NCBI RefSeq assembly: GCF_016925535.1
Contig: NZ_CP070496.1
Span: 1,612,001 to 1,676,000 of the forward strand
Length of the DNA: 64,000 nt
Direction of reading: 5' to 3'
From: Natronoglycomyces albus
Lineage (GTDB): Bacteria; Actinomycetota; Actinomycetes; Mycobacteriales; Micromonosporaceae
A program made the position numbers and the translations under genes. The notes under the pieces are model-generated. The model was not told where the DNA came from. It searched no databases and saw nothing but the letters and a program-made list of their open reading frames with translations. Positions 1 through 9,183 of this stretch are shown piece by piece; position 1 is the first letter of the stretch; each line of letters opens with the position of its first letter.

Positions 1-2
1 TG

Positions 3-89
3 TTGCTTGAGGATCTTGCCGCGCCGGTGATCGTCGCTGATGTGAGTGCCGAGCACAGAGCCGCCGCGTATGAGAGGGTGAGCGAATGA
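3..89 (+). CDS. aroB: 3-dehydroquinate synthase, C-terminal end (partial)
   Basis: An open frame enters from the left edge and ends at the TGA at 87-89, giving about 28 residues. The last residues read roughly [20 protein letters not shown], which resembles the tail of actinobacterial AroB (an LxxLxxPxxL stretch followed by AAYxxVS). AroB makes 3-dehydroquinate, the substrate of the next gene product. Its stop overlaps the aroQ ATG (ATGA), so the two are probably translationally coupled. Identification rests on a short tail plus the aroQ neighbour. Confidence 0.6.
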   Translation: MLEDLAAPVIVADVSAEHRAAAYERVSE

Positions 90-532
90 AAGTGCTTGTT
101 CTCGGTGGACCTAACCTGAATCGTCTCGGTACTCGCCAACCAGCGGTATACGGATCGCAAACTCATTCCGACCTTGAGAAGCTCTGCGTTGAGACGGGCA
201 AGCGGCTCGACTTGGAAGTCGATGTCCGCCAAACGAACCATGAAGGCGAACTGCTGGAATGGTTGCACGAGGCCGCCGATGAACATACGCCTGTGGTCCT
301 CAACGCCGCTGCCTGGACCCACACCTCCGTCGCGGTTGGCGACGCCTGCGCCCAATTGCGCGCGCCCCTGATCGAAGTACACATTTCCAATGTTTATCAG
401 CGTGAATCATTCCGGCACCACTCCTACGTGTCGGCCCACGCAGTCGGGGTCATCGCAGGTCTTGGTTTCGCCGGATACACCGCGGCCTTGGAATTCCTCG
501 GTGCGCAACTGGCCACAGGCGACGCCTCCTGA
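86..532 (+). CDS. aroQ: Type II 3-dehydroquinate dehydratase
   Basis: This enzyme converts 3-dehydroquinate to 3-dehydroshikimate, the third step of the shikimate pathway, in the cytoplasm. The protein has 148 residues, normal for the small type II dodecameric enzyme. Family motifs are clear: [11 protein letters not shown] near the N-terminus with catalytic Arg17 and Tyr22, then [24 protein letters not shown], and EVHISN followed by a FRHHSY stretch. It starts at an ATG overlapping the stop of the aroB end, so the two form an operon. The next gene, efp, starts 145 bases downstream and may have its own promoter. Confidence 0.95.
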   Translation: MKVLVLGGPNLNRLGTRQPAVYGSQTHSDLEKLCVETGKRLDLEVDVRQTNHEGELLEWLHEAADEHTPVVLNAAAWTHTSVAVGDACAQLRAPLIEVHISNVYQRESFRHHSYVSAHAVGVIAGLGFAGYTAALEFLGAQLATGDAS

Positions 533-677
533 GGACAGCCGAGACCAGGCCGGTAGGTACCATCAGTGGTTGGTACTGCGGTACTCCATCCCGAAAAGCG
601 CGCAATTGTCGCGCCCAGCGGGCGCATGGGTACCCCACCGACTAACAGTCTCATCGATCGAAAGTGAATCACGGCGC

Positions 678-1235
678 ATGGCCACCACGAACGACTTGAA
701 AAACGGCATGGTCTTGAACCTGGACAAAGTCCTGTGGCAGGTTCTGGAGTTCCAGCACGTCAAGCCCGGTAAAGGCCCGGCCTTCGTGCGCACGAAGCTG
801 AAGAACGTCCTGTCGGGAAAGATCGTCGACAAGACTTTTAACGCGGGCACCAAGGTTGAGACCGCCACGGTCGACCGCCGCACAATGCAGTACCTCTACC
901 GCGACGGCGAAGACTACATCTTCATGGACATGGAGACCTACGACCAGATTCCGCTCACCCCGGCGTTGGTCGCAGATGCCGCCAACTACTTGCTGGAGAA
1001 CTCCGAGGCGACCGTCTCCGTTCACGAGGGCAACCCGCTTTTCGTGGAACTGGGCGCGTCGGTGGAGTTGGAAGTAACCGAGACTGAGCCGGGCCTCCAA
1101 GGTGACCGCTCCTCGGCTGGGACGAAGCCCGCCACCGTGGAAACTGGTGCGTCGGTGCAGGTGCCTCTATTCGTCAACGTGGGCGACCGGATCAAGGTCG
1201 ACACCCGCGAGGGCAAATACTTGTCGCGGGCGTAG
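678..1235 (+). CDS. efp: Translation elongation factor P
   Basis: EF-P binds between the P and E sites of the ribosome and relieves stalling at polyproline stretches. The ATG at 678 gives 185 residues, the usual EF-P length; an open frame reaches upstream, but its added residues do not resemble EF-P. The KOW-like N-terminal domain carries the loop KPGKGPAF, with Lys32 at the tip that is modified in some phyla. The C-terminal OB domain ends [18 protein letters not shown], the typical EF-P ending. nusB follows after 8 bases and is probably co-transcribed. Confidence 0.96.
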   Translation: MATTNDLKNGMVLNLDKVLWQVLEFQHVKPGKGPAFVRTKLKNVLSGKIVDKTFNAGTKVETATVDRRTMQYLYRDGEDYIFMDMETYDQIPLTPALVADAANYLLENSEATVSVHEGNPLFVELGASVELEVTETEPGLQGDRSSAGTKPATVETGASVQVPLFVNVGDRIKVDTREGKYLSRA

Positions 1236-1243
1236 GGGCCTCA

Positions 1244-1945
1244 GTGGAAAAGAAAGCGCAGCATCCGACCTTGTCGGCACGTACTCGTTGGCGTATGCGG
1301 GCCGTGGAGATTTTGTACGAAGCCGAGTCTCGCTCGGCCGAAGTGGCAAAGGTACTCACGGAGCGGGCCGACCGTATGGCAGCCGATCCGGACGGAGTCC
1401 AGCAGCTGCCGCCTTATGCGGTGACTCTCGCCCGTGGCGTCGATGAGCACCGTCTTGAGCTTGACCAGATTTTGAACTCTGCCTCGCAAGGCTGGTCCGT
1501 GGCGCGAATGGCTCCGGTGGACCGTAATGTCCTGCGAGTGGGTCTGTTCGAGATCCGACATGTTGACGAGGTGGATACTCCCGTGGCGATCAAAGAGGCC
1601 ATGAAGGTGGCTTCGACGATCGGTTCGACGGACGACCCTTCCTTTGTCAATGGCGTCTTGCATAGGGCCCAGTTCATTGACTATGTCGAAGATCCCGAGC
1701 CCGCTGGTGACGTGCCGAAGGTCGAACCGGTCTTGGATGAGGAAACTCCCGGTGCGGACGAGCCAACGGTGTCGGCGATCCTCGATGAGGAAGTATCACC
1801 GGAGTTGAAGGCTGAAGGGGATCATGTGTCGGCCGCCGGCAGTTCCTCTGCGGACGGTTTCGAGGACGATTTCGAGTTCGACACTGATATTGACCTGGGA
1901 GACTTCCACGGCGAGTCTCGCGATAGTGATCGCGACGACCGCTAG
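1244..1945 (+). CDS. nusB: Transcription antitermination protein NusB with acidic C-terminal tail
   Basis: NusB, with NusE (S10), binds boxA RNA and supports rRNA antitermination. It starts at GTG 1244, eight bases after efp. Residues 1 to about 145 form the all-helical NusB domain (RMRAVEILYEAESR, then ARMAPVDRNVLRVGLFEI, then VPVAIKEAMKVAS-like sequence ending FVNGVLHRAQ). Residues 146-233 form an extra tail rich in Asp, Glu, Ser and Gly, likely disordered. Most NusB proteins stop near 140-150 residues, so the tail is unusual. A strong hairpin just after the stop ends the transcript. Confidence 0.93.
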   Translation: MEKKAQHPTLSARTRWRMRAVEILYEAESRSAEVAKVLTERADRMAADPDGVQQLPPYAVTLARGVDEHRLELDQILNSASQGWSVARMAPVDRNVLRVGLFEIRHVDEVDTPVAIKEAMKVASTIGSTDDPSFVNGVLHRAQFIDYVEDPEPAGDVPKVEPVLDEETPGADEPTVSAILDEEVSPELKAEGDHVSAAGSSSADGFEDDFEFDTDIDLGDFHGESRDSDRDDR

Positions 1946-1956
1946 TTGTGTAAAGC

Positions 1957-1992
1957 GGGGCCGGGCCGCAGATTGCTCTGCGGCCCGGCCCC
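1957..1992. terminator. Bidirectional terminator between nusB and the MFS gene
   Basis: A perfect 16-base-pair inverted repeat (GGGGCCGGGCCGCAGA arm) with a four-base loop lies between two converging genes. There is no long U-tract, as is common in actinobacteria. It can serve both strands. Confidence 0.85.
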
Positions 1993-2011
1993 ACTTTGCA
2001 CTGGGAACAGC

Positions 2012-3610
2012 TTAGTGCTCCACACCCGCGATGGATTGGTGACGGGGGATCATGCGCCACACCAAAGCGGCCGCCATGAACATGAGCAACCCGCCGACCA
2101 AGCCAGCGGTCGACACCGACGCGGTGAAGGCTTCCTGGGCCTGATTCAGCATCGCGGCCCCGCCCTCGTCCATCGATTCGGCGACGCTCGCCGCTCCGCC
2201 TAGCGAGTCTTGCGCGGCCGTGGCTTCGCTGCCGTTGATTCCCATCGCCATCAGGTCTCCACGTGGAAGGTTCCAGCGGTACAGGGTCGCCGCCAGACTG
2301 CCTAGTACGGTCACGCCGAGCACGCCGCCGAGTTTGAACGCGATTTCTTCCATCGCCGCGGCGTTCCCGACCCGGTCTAGGGGAGCGCTGCCCATGATGA
2401 TCGCCGACCCCACGGCCAGCGAGGACATGCTCAGACCCACCAGCATCAGTGAGACGAACAGCGTCAGCGAGGAGAATGGGCTGGGAGCCAGCCACAGCAG
2501 CGTGAACCCGAGGCCACCGCTGGACAATCCACCCACGATGACGGTACGAACGCCGATCATTTCGGCCATCTTCGGAGCCAGCGGTGAGAAGATGCACGCG
2601 GTGATCGCCATCGGCAATAGTTGTACCCCGGCTTGGACGGGGGTGTAGCCCTTGACCAGTTGCAGCCACTGAGCGATCAGCAACATCATCGAGGCGACCC
2701 CGACACTGGAGACGATAGCCGTGACCAGACCCGCGCTCAGGCCTTTGTATCGCAGGAGCCGCAGGTCCAGTACTGGGCGCAGCATACGCAGTGACCGCAG
2801 CACGAACCACGTCAGTGCCACGGCGGCGACAATGGCGACGATCCAGGTCAATGGTTGGCCGAAGCCGTTGCGAGCCATGTCCTTGATCGCGTAGACCATT
2901 GCGGCGATTCCGATAACCGACAGTGCTACGCCAAGGGCGTCCCACCGGCCTTTGCCTGGAACTTTCGACTCGGGCAGGAACTTGCACGCCGCGATCAAGG
3001 CGACGATCATGATCGGAGTGTTGAACAGGAACGCCCAGTGCCAACTTAGGTGTTGCACCAGCAAGCCGCCCACCAACGGACCCATTCCCGCGCCGACTGC
3101 TGCCATGGAGCCCCAGATCCCCAGCGCGAAAGCCCGTTCGCGTGGGTCGTGGAAGAGGGTGCGAATCAGCGACAGGGTGGAGGGCATGATGAGGGCACCA
3201 CCGATACCCAGTAGGGCTCGGATGGTGATCAAGTCGGCCGCGGAGTTGGCGAAGATAACGAGGATCGGCGCGGTCGCGAACACGGCGTAACCGGCAATGA
3301 GCATCCTGCGGCGGCCGATACGGTCGGCAATTTCTGAGGCAACGACTAGGAAACCGGCCACGACCAGGGCATAGACGTCAACCATCCAGAGGATTTGTAC
3401 CGAAGATGGCTGCAACTGAGCTGTAATCGCAGGCAGTGCCACGTTGAGGACGGTCGTGTCCATGACGACGATGAGCAGGCTCGCGCACAAAACCGCCAGG
3501 CCGAGCCAACGGCGAGGAGAGTCGTGAATGTTGGTGGCTTGCGTCCCTGGCCCGTCAACCCGCCCTTGAATAGGGGGTAGCTGAGGCGTGGTCTGGATCT
3601 GAGTTTTCAC
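2012..3610 (-). CDS. DHA2-family MFS multidrug exporter (EmrB/QacA type)
   Basis: Predicted 14-helix proton-driven drug exporter in the cytoplasmic membrane. The GTG start at 3610 gives 532 residues and has a GGGGG ribosome site nine bases upstream; an in-frame GTG at 3658 is possible but has a weaker site. MFS motifs include VVMDTTVLNVALPAI in helix 1 (motif D1 of DHA2 exporters), ASEIADRIGRRRML between helices 2 and 3 (motif A), and GAGMGPLVGG in helix 5 (motif C, antiporter signature). The substrate cannot be told. No regulator is adjacent, but the upstream DNA has a duplicated leader sequence (see 3620-3745). Confidence 0.9.
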   Translation of the reverse strand: MKTQIQTTPQLPPIQGRVDGPGTQATNIHDSPRRWLGLAVLCASLLIVVMDTTVLNVALPAITAQLQPSSVQILWMVDVYALVVAGFLVVASEIADRIGRRRMLIAGYAVFATAPILVIFANSAADLITIRALLGIGGALIMPSTLSLIRTLFHDPRERAFALGIWGSMAAVGAGMGPLVGGLLVQHLSWHWAFLFNTPIMIVALIAACKFLPESKVPGKGRWDALGVALSVIGIAAMVYAIKDMARNGFGQPLTWIVAIVAAVALTWFVLRSLRMLRPVLDLRLLRYKGLSAGLVTAIVSSVGVASMMLLIAQWLQLVKGYTPVQAGVQLLPMAITACIFSPLAPKMAEMIGVRTVIVGGLSSGGLGFTLLWLAPSPFSSLTLFVSLMLVGLSMSSLAVGSAIIMGSAPLDRVGNAAAMEEIAFKLGGVLGVTVLGSLAATLYRWNLPRGDLMAMGINGSEATAAQDSLGGAASVAESMDEGGAAMLNQAQEAFTASVSTAGLVGGLLMFMAAALVWRMIPRHQSIAGVEH

Positions 3611-3619
3611 CGTGGAATA

Positions 3620-3745
3620 CCCCCTAAAAATTGCACAGCGCAACCCAAGGTGCGGCACCTGACTTGGCTTGAGCGCACTGACTCACGGCACCCCTATTAA
3701 GGGTTCACCTAAAAAGTGCAGAGCGCAGCCTGGAGCCGCACCTGA
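3620..3745 (-). repeat. Duplicated leader upstream of the MFS exporter
   Basis: Two similar copies of about 43 bases (3620-3662 and 3704-3745) lie 84 bases apart just upstream of the exporter. They share CTAAAAA, TGCA-AGCGCA and GCACCTGA blocks. On the minus strand each copy contains a GTG-started reading frame. The distal one (3741-3709) encodes ten residues, VRLQAALCTF, and a stop. The proximal one (from 3658) reads VPHLGLRCAIF and continues in frame into the exporter. This looks like a duplicated leader peptide or operator; the function is inference. Confidence 0.45.
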
Positions 3746-4291
3746 AGCAGGCCGTTGATTAAAAGAATGAGATAAAGACGAGTTGTCTTCTTTAAGTGTG
3801 CGATCAGTATGGCCTATACACAACCGAATTGCTAGCAGATCACACCACGTGATCTGGATTACTTGGCGGGGTCGCTGACATGGGGGTTTAGGGGCCCATC
3901 ATCTGGAATCTGGGTTTAAAGCCCCTGTTGGTCAGTGACCTGGCTCGCCTCAACTGAACGGATGAGCCGCTGAGATGGGCGGGGGATCGAGTACGCATTC
4001 ACCGTAAAGCGAATGCTAAACAATGGCTTTCAAAAAATAGAAACAATGGCGAATCTTGGCGAGTTAATGCGGGCGGTCCTTGACAATGCTTGCTTGTATT
4101 AATGACCTTTTATGTCTGGGAAACGCAATGCGATGGACTTTTTAGAAGACTTGGGAGCAAAAGTGCAGCGCATGGGCTCGGACTGAGCCGGTGCGGTGTG
4201 GTGGGGCCACGTCTGGAGGGGCCCAGCCCCGTAGCGGCTCGCCACTCTGGCGCGGCCACGGTCGCACAGTCCGTTCTCCCCGTAAGACAAA
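3746..4291. other. Intergenic region between MFS exporter and bldD
   Basis: No convincing gene is seen in these roughly 550 bases. The stretch is AT-richer than its surroundings from about 3,760 to 4,130 and then GC-rich up to the bldD terminator. The exporter promoter on the minus strand is probably in the left part. Short open frames here lack a ribosome site and protein-like composition. Confidence 0.6.
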
Positions 4292-4328
4292 ACGGTGGTG
4301 GCCCCGGCTATGCCGGGGCCACCACCGT
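4292..4328 (-). terminator. Terminator of bldD
   Basis: A 17-base-pair GC-rich inverted repeat (ACGGTGGTGGCCCCGGC arm) with a loop of three bases. On the minus strand it is followed by TTTTG, so it fits a terminator 45 bases after the bldD stop. Confidence 0.85.
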
Positions 4329-4373
4329 GGTTCCACGTATCGAGTTGCCTACGTTCGCGTCAGTCGTTCTTGG

Positions 4374-4874
4374 CTACTCGCCGGAGTCGGCGAAGAAGGC
4401 CTGTAGATCGTGCACGAGGACGCCGTAGTCTTCCAGCTTCTCCACCAAGCCAGAAGGCGTCGTGGAGTAAATGACGGCCAAGGTGTAGAGGTCGTCGGCG
4501 CGGATGGACAAGATGCGGCCGTTGTAGTCACCCCGGCGCTGCTGGATGGAACGGGCCAATTTGGCAACGTGCTCCAGTTCAGAGTCCGGGTGGTCGTAGA
4601 GGGCCTCCAGGTTGAGGACAATCTTGTCAGCCTCTTCGACAGGTAGCGGCACACCTTCGGGCAGCAGCTCGGAGACAGGCACACGGTAGAAGTCAGCCAG
4701 CTCGGCCAGGCGGCTCACCGTGATCGAACGGTCGCCCCGCTCGTAGGAGCCGATGACGACAGCTTTCCATTTCCCACCTGATTTGTCTTCCACGCCCTGC
4801 AACGACAGGCCCTGCTGCATACGAATATCGCGCAGACGGTTTCCGAGCGCCTTTGCGTATTCCGAGTTTGCCAT
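4374..4874 (-). CDS. bldD: Developmental regulator BldD (c-di-GMP-binding)
   Basis: BldD is the master repressor of sporulation genes in Streptomyces and dimerises on a tetramer of cyclic di-GMP. The ATG at 4874 (GGAG site just upstream) gives 166 residues. Residues 8-70 are the XRE helix-turn-helix domain (LGNRLRDIRMQQGLSL, then SYERGDRSITVSRLAELADF). The C-terminal domain keeps the c-di-GMP signature: RGD at 114-116, then R125, D127 and D128, the same spacing and numbering as in Streptomyces. The gene is divergent from the pyr operon. BldD usually represses itself, so the 4875-5166 gap may hold a BldD box. Confidence 0.95.
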   Translation of the reverse strand: MANSEYAKALGNRLRDIRMQQGLSLQGVEDKSGGKWKAVVIGSYERGDRSITVSRLAELADFYRVPVSELLPEGVPLPVEEADKIVLNLEALYDHPDSELEHVAKLARSIQQRRGDYNGRILSIRADDLYTLAVIYSTTPSGLVEKLEDYGVLVHDLQAFFADSGE

Positions 4875-5130
4875 TGATAACTCCAAAACCTAGCGAGGGT
4901 TGGTTTTCTCCCCGGGAATGCGGGAAGTGGTACTCCAATTGTTAACTACTGTCCGTGACAATAAACAGGTGGGGCCTAAAAAGCAAGTGTTCTTCATCGC
5001 CCTCAGCCCGCATCCACCCGCCAAAAATAGTGCTAAAAGCGACATTAAGGCATGGAATCTTCGGATTGCTGGCCTGGCGGATTTCACTCTCGGTGATCGA
5101 GGGCGTAGTATGAGCGGTGGCCATTCTTTA

Positions 5131-5168
5131 ACGGACCGTCCAGCGAGGCGGAGAAGGAGGACCACCGT
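5131..5168 (+). promoter_or_regulatory. Likely PyrR-binding hairpin covering the pyrR ribosome site
   Basis: The leader just before pyrR can fold with an outer stem ACGG/CCGT (5131-5134 with 5165-5168) and an inner stem GTCC/GGAC (5138-5141 with 5159-5162). The loop contains CAGCGAGG, matching the CNGNGAGG core known for PyrR-binding loops. The AAGGAGG ribosome site (5154-5160) and the start codon are inside the fold. This would give UMP-dependent translational repression by PyrR, as described for mycobacteria. Folding was done by eye. Confidence 0.6.
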
Positions 5169-5766
5169 GGCAGAGCCTGCCCAAAAACCGCCCAAAAGTT
5201 CCACACCACCAGGTGCGGATCGTTCCGGCGCTGGTAAACACATCCTCACCGATGCCGACATCAACCGAGTCGTCAACCGCATCGCTCATCAAATTCTCGA
5301 AAAGACCAAGGGCGCCGAAAATACTGTGCTGCTTGGAATCCCCACCCGTGGGGTCGCCTTGGCTGGCCGACTTGCCGCGCGGCTGAAGGACTTCGCCGAT
5401 ATCTCCGTCCCCGCAGGGGCACTAGATATCACCCTGTACCGCGATGACCTGCACATGAAGGCGTTGCGTGCTCTTGGCCCGACCGATGTGCCACCAGAGG
5501 GCATCGACGGTCAGCGCGTCATCTTGGTCGACGACGTCCTTTACTCGGGGCGCACTATCCGCGCCGCGCTCAACGCCCTGTACGACATTGGGCGACCCTC
5601 GCAAGTGCAGCTGGCCGTCCTCGTCGACCGAGGCCACCGCGAGCTGCCGATTCGCCCCGATTATGTCGGGAAGAACATCCCCACCGCCCGAGAAGAGAGC
5701 GTGCGAGTGCTGCTGCGCGAATACGACGATCTCGACGCGGTGACACTGTCCGGAGGCGACGCATGA
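5167..5766 (+). CDS. pyrR: Bifunctional pyrimidine operon regulator / uracil phosphoribosyltransferase PyrR
   Basis: PyrR binds pyr mRNA in a UMP-dependent way and also makes UMP from uracil and PRPP. The GTG at 5167 is chosen for its strong AAGGAGG site seven bases upstream; the open frame runs further up but looks non-coding. The protein has 199 residues, with about 25 poorly conserved residues first, then the PRT fold. The PRPP loop is [17 protein letters not shown], followed by [18 protein letters not shown], both typical of PyrR. It overlaps pyrB by four bases (ATGA) and heads the operon. Confidence 0.95.
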   Translation: MAEPAQKPPKSSTPPGADRSGAGKHILTDADINRVVNRIAHQILEKTKGAENTVLLGIPTRGVALAGRLAARLKDFADISVPAGALDITLYRDDLHMKALRALGPTDVPPEGIDGQRVILVDDVLYSGRTIRAALNALYDIGRPSQVQLAVLVDRGHRELPIRPDYVGKNIPTAREESVRVLLREYDDLDAVTLSGGDA

Positions 5767-6719
5767 AGCATCTCTTGACCTGCCAGGCGCTCAGCCGTGA
5801 CGACGCCGAGCTCATCCTTGATTCGGCCCAACAAATGGCCGAGGCGGTTCGGGGGCGCGAAGTTCCCAAGCTGCCAACACTACGTGGACGCACTGTTGTC
5901 AACCTGTTCTTCGAAGACTCCACCCGCACCCGTACCTCATTTGAGACCGCCGCGAAACGCCTCTCGGCCGACGTGGTCAACTTCGCCGCGAAGTCTTCCA
6001 GTCTCTCCAAAGGAGAAAGTCTGCGTGATACGGCGCTGACTCTCCAAGCCATGGGAGCCGACGCGGTCGTGGTGCGCCATGGTGCCTCGGGCGCGCCGCA
6101 GCAACTGACGCGGTGGCTCGACGGCGCGGTTCTCAATGCCGGAGACGGCACTCACGCCCACCCCACGCAGGCCCTACTCGACGCGTTTACCATCCGCCAG
6201 CGACTAGGTGAGGTAGAAGGTAAGACGGTCACCATTGTCGGAGATATCCTCCACAGCCGGGTCGCCCGCTCGAACGTGTGGCTACTGTCCACCCTGGGGG
6301 CGCGGGTTCGCCTCGTGGCGCCGCCGACGCTGCTACCAGTGGCCGCCCAAAAGTGGCCGGTCGACATTTCCTACGACCTTGATTCGGCCTTGAGCGACAC
6401 CGACGCGATCATGATGCTGCGGGTACAGCACGAGCGCATGCGTGATTCCTTCTTTCCATCCGTGCGCGAGTACGCCCGGATGTACGGGCTTACCGCCGCA
6501 CGGGAAGCGCGACTTCCCGGCCACGCCATCGTGATGCATCCGGGTCCGATGAATCGAGGTATGGAGATTGCCTCCAGCGTCGCCGACTCACCCCGATCCA
6601 CCATCACCGAACAGGTCACCAACGGAGTCTGGGTGCGCATGGCCGTGCTCTACCTCCTCTTGACGTCGGACTCGACGTCCAACACATTGCACGGAACTGG
6701 CACGGAGGCGCGTTCATGA
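5763..6719 (+). CDS. pyrB: Aspartate carbamoyltransferase, catalytic subunit
   Basis: Condenses carbamoyl phosphate with aspartate, the committed step of pyrimidine synthesis. The 318-residue protein shows the carbamoyl-phosphate site [13 protein letters not shown] near residue 50, the [12 protein letters not shown] motif near 135, and the aspartate-domain sequence [13 protein letters not shown] near 260. There is no pyrI regulatory subunit nearby, so this is a regulatory-subunit-free type. It is coupled by four-base overlaps to pyrR and pyrC. Confidence 0.97.
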   Translation: MKHLLTCQALSRDDAELILDSAQQMAEAVRGREVPKLPTLRGRTVVNLFFEDSTRTRTSFETAAKRLSADVVNFAAKSSSLSKGESLRDTALTLQAMGADAVVVRHGASGAPQQLTRWLDGAVLNAGDGTHAHPTQALLDAFTIRQRLGEVEGKTVTIVGDILHSRVARSNVWLLSTLGARVRLVAPPTLLPVAAQKWPVDISYDLDSALSDTDAIMMLRVQHERMRDSFFPSVREYARMYGLTAAREARLPGHAIVMHPGPMNRGMEIASSVADSPRSTITEQVTNGVWVRMAVLYLLLTSDSTSNTLHGTGTEARS

Positions 6720-8029
6720 CGGACAATCACTGGCTCATTCGCGGAGCAAAACTCCTGGGGCGCCATGCCGCCGATGTGCGCGTTAGCGATGGGCGCTACG
6801 CCCAGATAGGAAACGGCCTAGCCGCTGAGGGCGCGACCGTGGTCGACGCCCAAGGACTCGTGTTGCTGCCGGGACTGGTCGACTTGCACACTCACCTGCG
6901 TGAACCCGGCCGCGAGGACGCCGAGACGGTGTTGTCCGGCACGCAGGCGGCAGCGCGCGGCGGATACACCGCCGTGTGCGCGATGGCTAATTCCCAGCCT
7001 GTCGCCGACACCGCTGGGGTGGTCGAGCAGGTTTGGCGACTGGGCCAAGAAGCCGGGTACGCCGATGTTCAGCCTATCGGCGCTGTGTCCATCGGCCTCC
7101 AAGGCGAGACGATGGCCGAGTTGGGCACTATGAACGCTTCGAAGGCGCACGTGCGCATGTTCTCCGACGATGGCCACTGCGTGTCCGATCCACAGCTGAT
7201 GCGTCGGGCGCTGGAGTACGTCAAGACCTTCGACGGGCTGATCGCTCAACACGCCGAAGAACCGCGCCTGACTCAGGGCGCGCAGATGCACGAAGGGGAA
7301 CTGTCCTCACGCCTGGGCTTGGCCGGTTGGCCCGCCGTGGCAGAGGAAGCCATCATCGCTCGCGATGTGCTGCTGGCCGACTACGTCGGCTCCCGCGTCC
7401 ACTTCTGCCACGTCTCCACCGCTGGCAGCGTCGACATCATCGCCGCGGCCAAGCGCAAAGGCATCAACGTCACCGCCGAAGTGTGTCCGCACCACCTGCT
7501 GTTGACCGATGAGCGCGTCGCCTCATACGACCCGGTTTTCAAAGTCAACCCGCCTCTGCGCGAATCCAGCGACGTGGCCGCACTGCGCACCGCGCTGGCC
7601 GAGGGCATCATCGACGCGGTGGCCACCGATCACGCCCCTCACGCTGAGCAGGACAAGACCTGCGAATGGGCACACGCTCGTCCGGGCATGCTTGGCCTGG
7701 AGACGGCGCTGTCGATCACCGTGGAGGCTCTCGGAGGTCCCGACAATGTCGACTGGGACATCGTCGCCGAACGCTGCTCTCGCACCCCGGCCCGCATCGC
7801 TGGCCTAGATGACCATGGACATGACCCCGAAGTGGGGCAGCAGGCCAACTTCACTCTCATTGACCCGACCACCACCTGGACGGTGGTGCCCGACGAGCTG
7901 AGCTCGATCGCCCGCAACACGCCCTTCGCCGGTCTCAACCTGCCCTGCACCGTGCAGGCGACGTTCCTGCGCGGGGAAGCGACCGTGCTTGATGGCAAAC
8001 TCACCGACCGCAGCCAGGAGACAGCATGA
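6716..8029 (+). CDS. pyrC: Dihydroorotase (class I)
   Basis: Zinc amidohydrolase closing carbamoyl aspartate to dihydroorotate. The 437-residue length and multi-motif layout fit class I (PyrC/AllB group). Metal ligands appear in [10 protein letters not shown] near residue 60, in the HVSTAG and CPHHLLL segments of the middle, and in ATDHAPH near 305 with the catalytic Asp. The ATG overlaps the pyrB stop, and the carA ATG overlaps its own stop. Confidence 0.97.
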   Translation: MTDNHWLIRGAKLLGRHAADVRVSDGRYAQIGNGLAAEGATVVDAQGLVLLPGLVDLHTHLREPGREDAETVLSGTQAAARGGYTAVCAMANSQPVADTAGVVEQVWRLGQEAGYADVQPIGAVSIGLQGETMAELGTMNASKAHVRMFSDDGHCVSDPQLMRRALEYVKTFDGLIAQHAEEPRLTQGAQMHEGELSSRLGLAGWPAVAEEAIIARDVLLADYVGSRVHFCHVSTAGSVDIIAAAKRKGINVTAEVCPHHLLLTDERVASYDPVFKVNPPLRESSDVAALRTALAEGIIDAVATDHAPHAEQDKTCEWAHARPGMLGLETALSITVEALGGPDNVDWDIVAERCSRTPARIAGLDDHGHDPEVGQQANFTLIDPTTTWTVVPDELSSIARNTPFAGLNLPCTVQATFLRGEATVLDGKLTDRSQETA

Positions 8030-9183
8030 GCAGCACCCACTCTGCGCGCGCCAGCGCGATCCTCGTCCTCGAAGACGGCCGCACGTTCCACGGGGAGGCC
8101 TACGGCTCCGTGGGAGAAACCTTCGGGGAGGCGGTGTTCAACACCGGAATGACTGGATATCAGGAGACCCTGACCGATCCGTCCTATCACCGACAAGTCG
8201 TCGTGGCCACCGCGCCGCAAATTGGCAACACCGGTGTCAACGACGAAGACGACGAGTCCAGCCGCATCTGGGTGGCCGGATACGTGGTGCGCGAACCGGC
8301 GCGCATCAGCTCCAACTGGCGAGCCAAACGCGGACTCGAAGACGAGTTGGCCGCGCAAGGCATCGTCGGCATCAGCGGAGTCGACACGCGGGCCCTAACT
8401 CGCCACCTGCGCGAACGCGGGGCGATGCGGGTGGGAATATCCAGCCGCGATCTCAACCCGAAGACCTTGCTGGAAAAGGTCCGTAAGGCTCCGGCGATGA
8501 ACGGGGCAAGTCTGGTCGACGAAGTTTCCTGTACCGAGCCCTACACCGTCACCGCCGAGGGAACCGAACGTTTCCGGGTGGCCGCGCTGGACTTGGGAAT
8601 TAAACGCAACACGCCGCGCCGGATGGCGCAGCGTGGGATCACCTGTCAGGTCTTTCCCGCCTCCACTGGTATCGAGCAGCTGTTGGCCACGAAGCCCGAC
8701 GCGGTGTTTCTCTCCAACGGCCCGGGTGACCCGGCCACCGCCGAAGCCCAAGTCGCGCTGACCAAGGAACTGTTGCGGCGCAAAGTGCCGGTGTTCGGCA
8801 TTTGCTTCGGAAACCAAATTCTCGGTCGCGCTTTGGGCCTGAGTACCTTCAAACTAAAGTACGGCCACCGCGGCATCAACCAGCCGGTGTTGGACCGCTA
8901 CACCAAGAAGGTCGAAGTCACCGCGCACAATCATGGTTTCGCGCTCGCCGCTGCTGAACACACCGAGGACCGGGACGGAATCGCCACCTTCACCTCTGAG
9001 TTCGGGGCCGTCCAAGTCAGCCATGTCTGCCTCAACGACGACGTCGTCGAAGGCCTCACCTGCCTGGACGTGCCCGCCTTCTCCGTGCAATACCACCCGG
9101 AGGCCGCCGCCGGGCCACACGATGCCGACTATCTGTTCGACCGTTTGACCGATTTGATCCAGGGGGTCTACGCCCATGCCTAA
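8026..9183 (+). CDS. carA: Carbamoyl-phosphate synthase small (glutaminase) chain
   Basis: Supplies ammonia from glutamine to CarB. It has 385 residues. The N-terminal domain (to about 180) has the CarA pattern [17 protein letters not shown]. The class I glutamine amidotransferase domain follows with the nucleophile elbow [10 protein letters not shown] (Cys near 262), the HNHGFA segment, and the His/Glu pair in QYHPEAA near 355. Coupled by overlap to pyrC and to carB. Confidence 0.97.
   Translation: MSSTHSARASAILVLEDGRTFHGEAYGSVGETFGEAVFNTGMTGYQETLTDPSYHRQVVVATAPQIGNTGVNDEDDESSRIWVAGYVVREPARISSNWRAKRGLEDELAAQGIVGISGVDTRALTRHLRERGAMRVGISSRDLNPKTLLEKVRKAPAMNGASLVDEVSCTEPYTVTAEGTERFRVAALDLGIKRNTPRRMAQRGITCQVFPASTGIEQLLATKPDAVFLSNGPGDPATAEAQVALTKELLRRKVPVFGICFGNQILGRALGLSTFKLKYGHRGINQPVLDRYTKKVEVTAHNHGFALAAAEHTEDRDGIATFTSEFGAVQVSHVCLNDDVVEGLTCLDVPAFSVQYHPEAAAGPHDADYLFDRLTDLIQGVYAHA

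Noticed and set aside
1674-3044. Long open frame on the minus strand (456 codons) overlapping the MFS gene in another frame
   Set aside because: It is Arg/Gly/His-rich junk with no domain, overlapping a clear membrane transporter in GC-rich DNA; a codon-bias shadow.
4900-5166. In-frame N-terminal extension of pyrR
   Set aside because: The strong ribosome site just before GTG 5167 and the family N-terminus place the start there; the upstream codons cover the regulatory leader.
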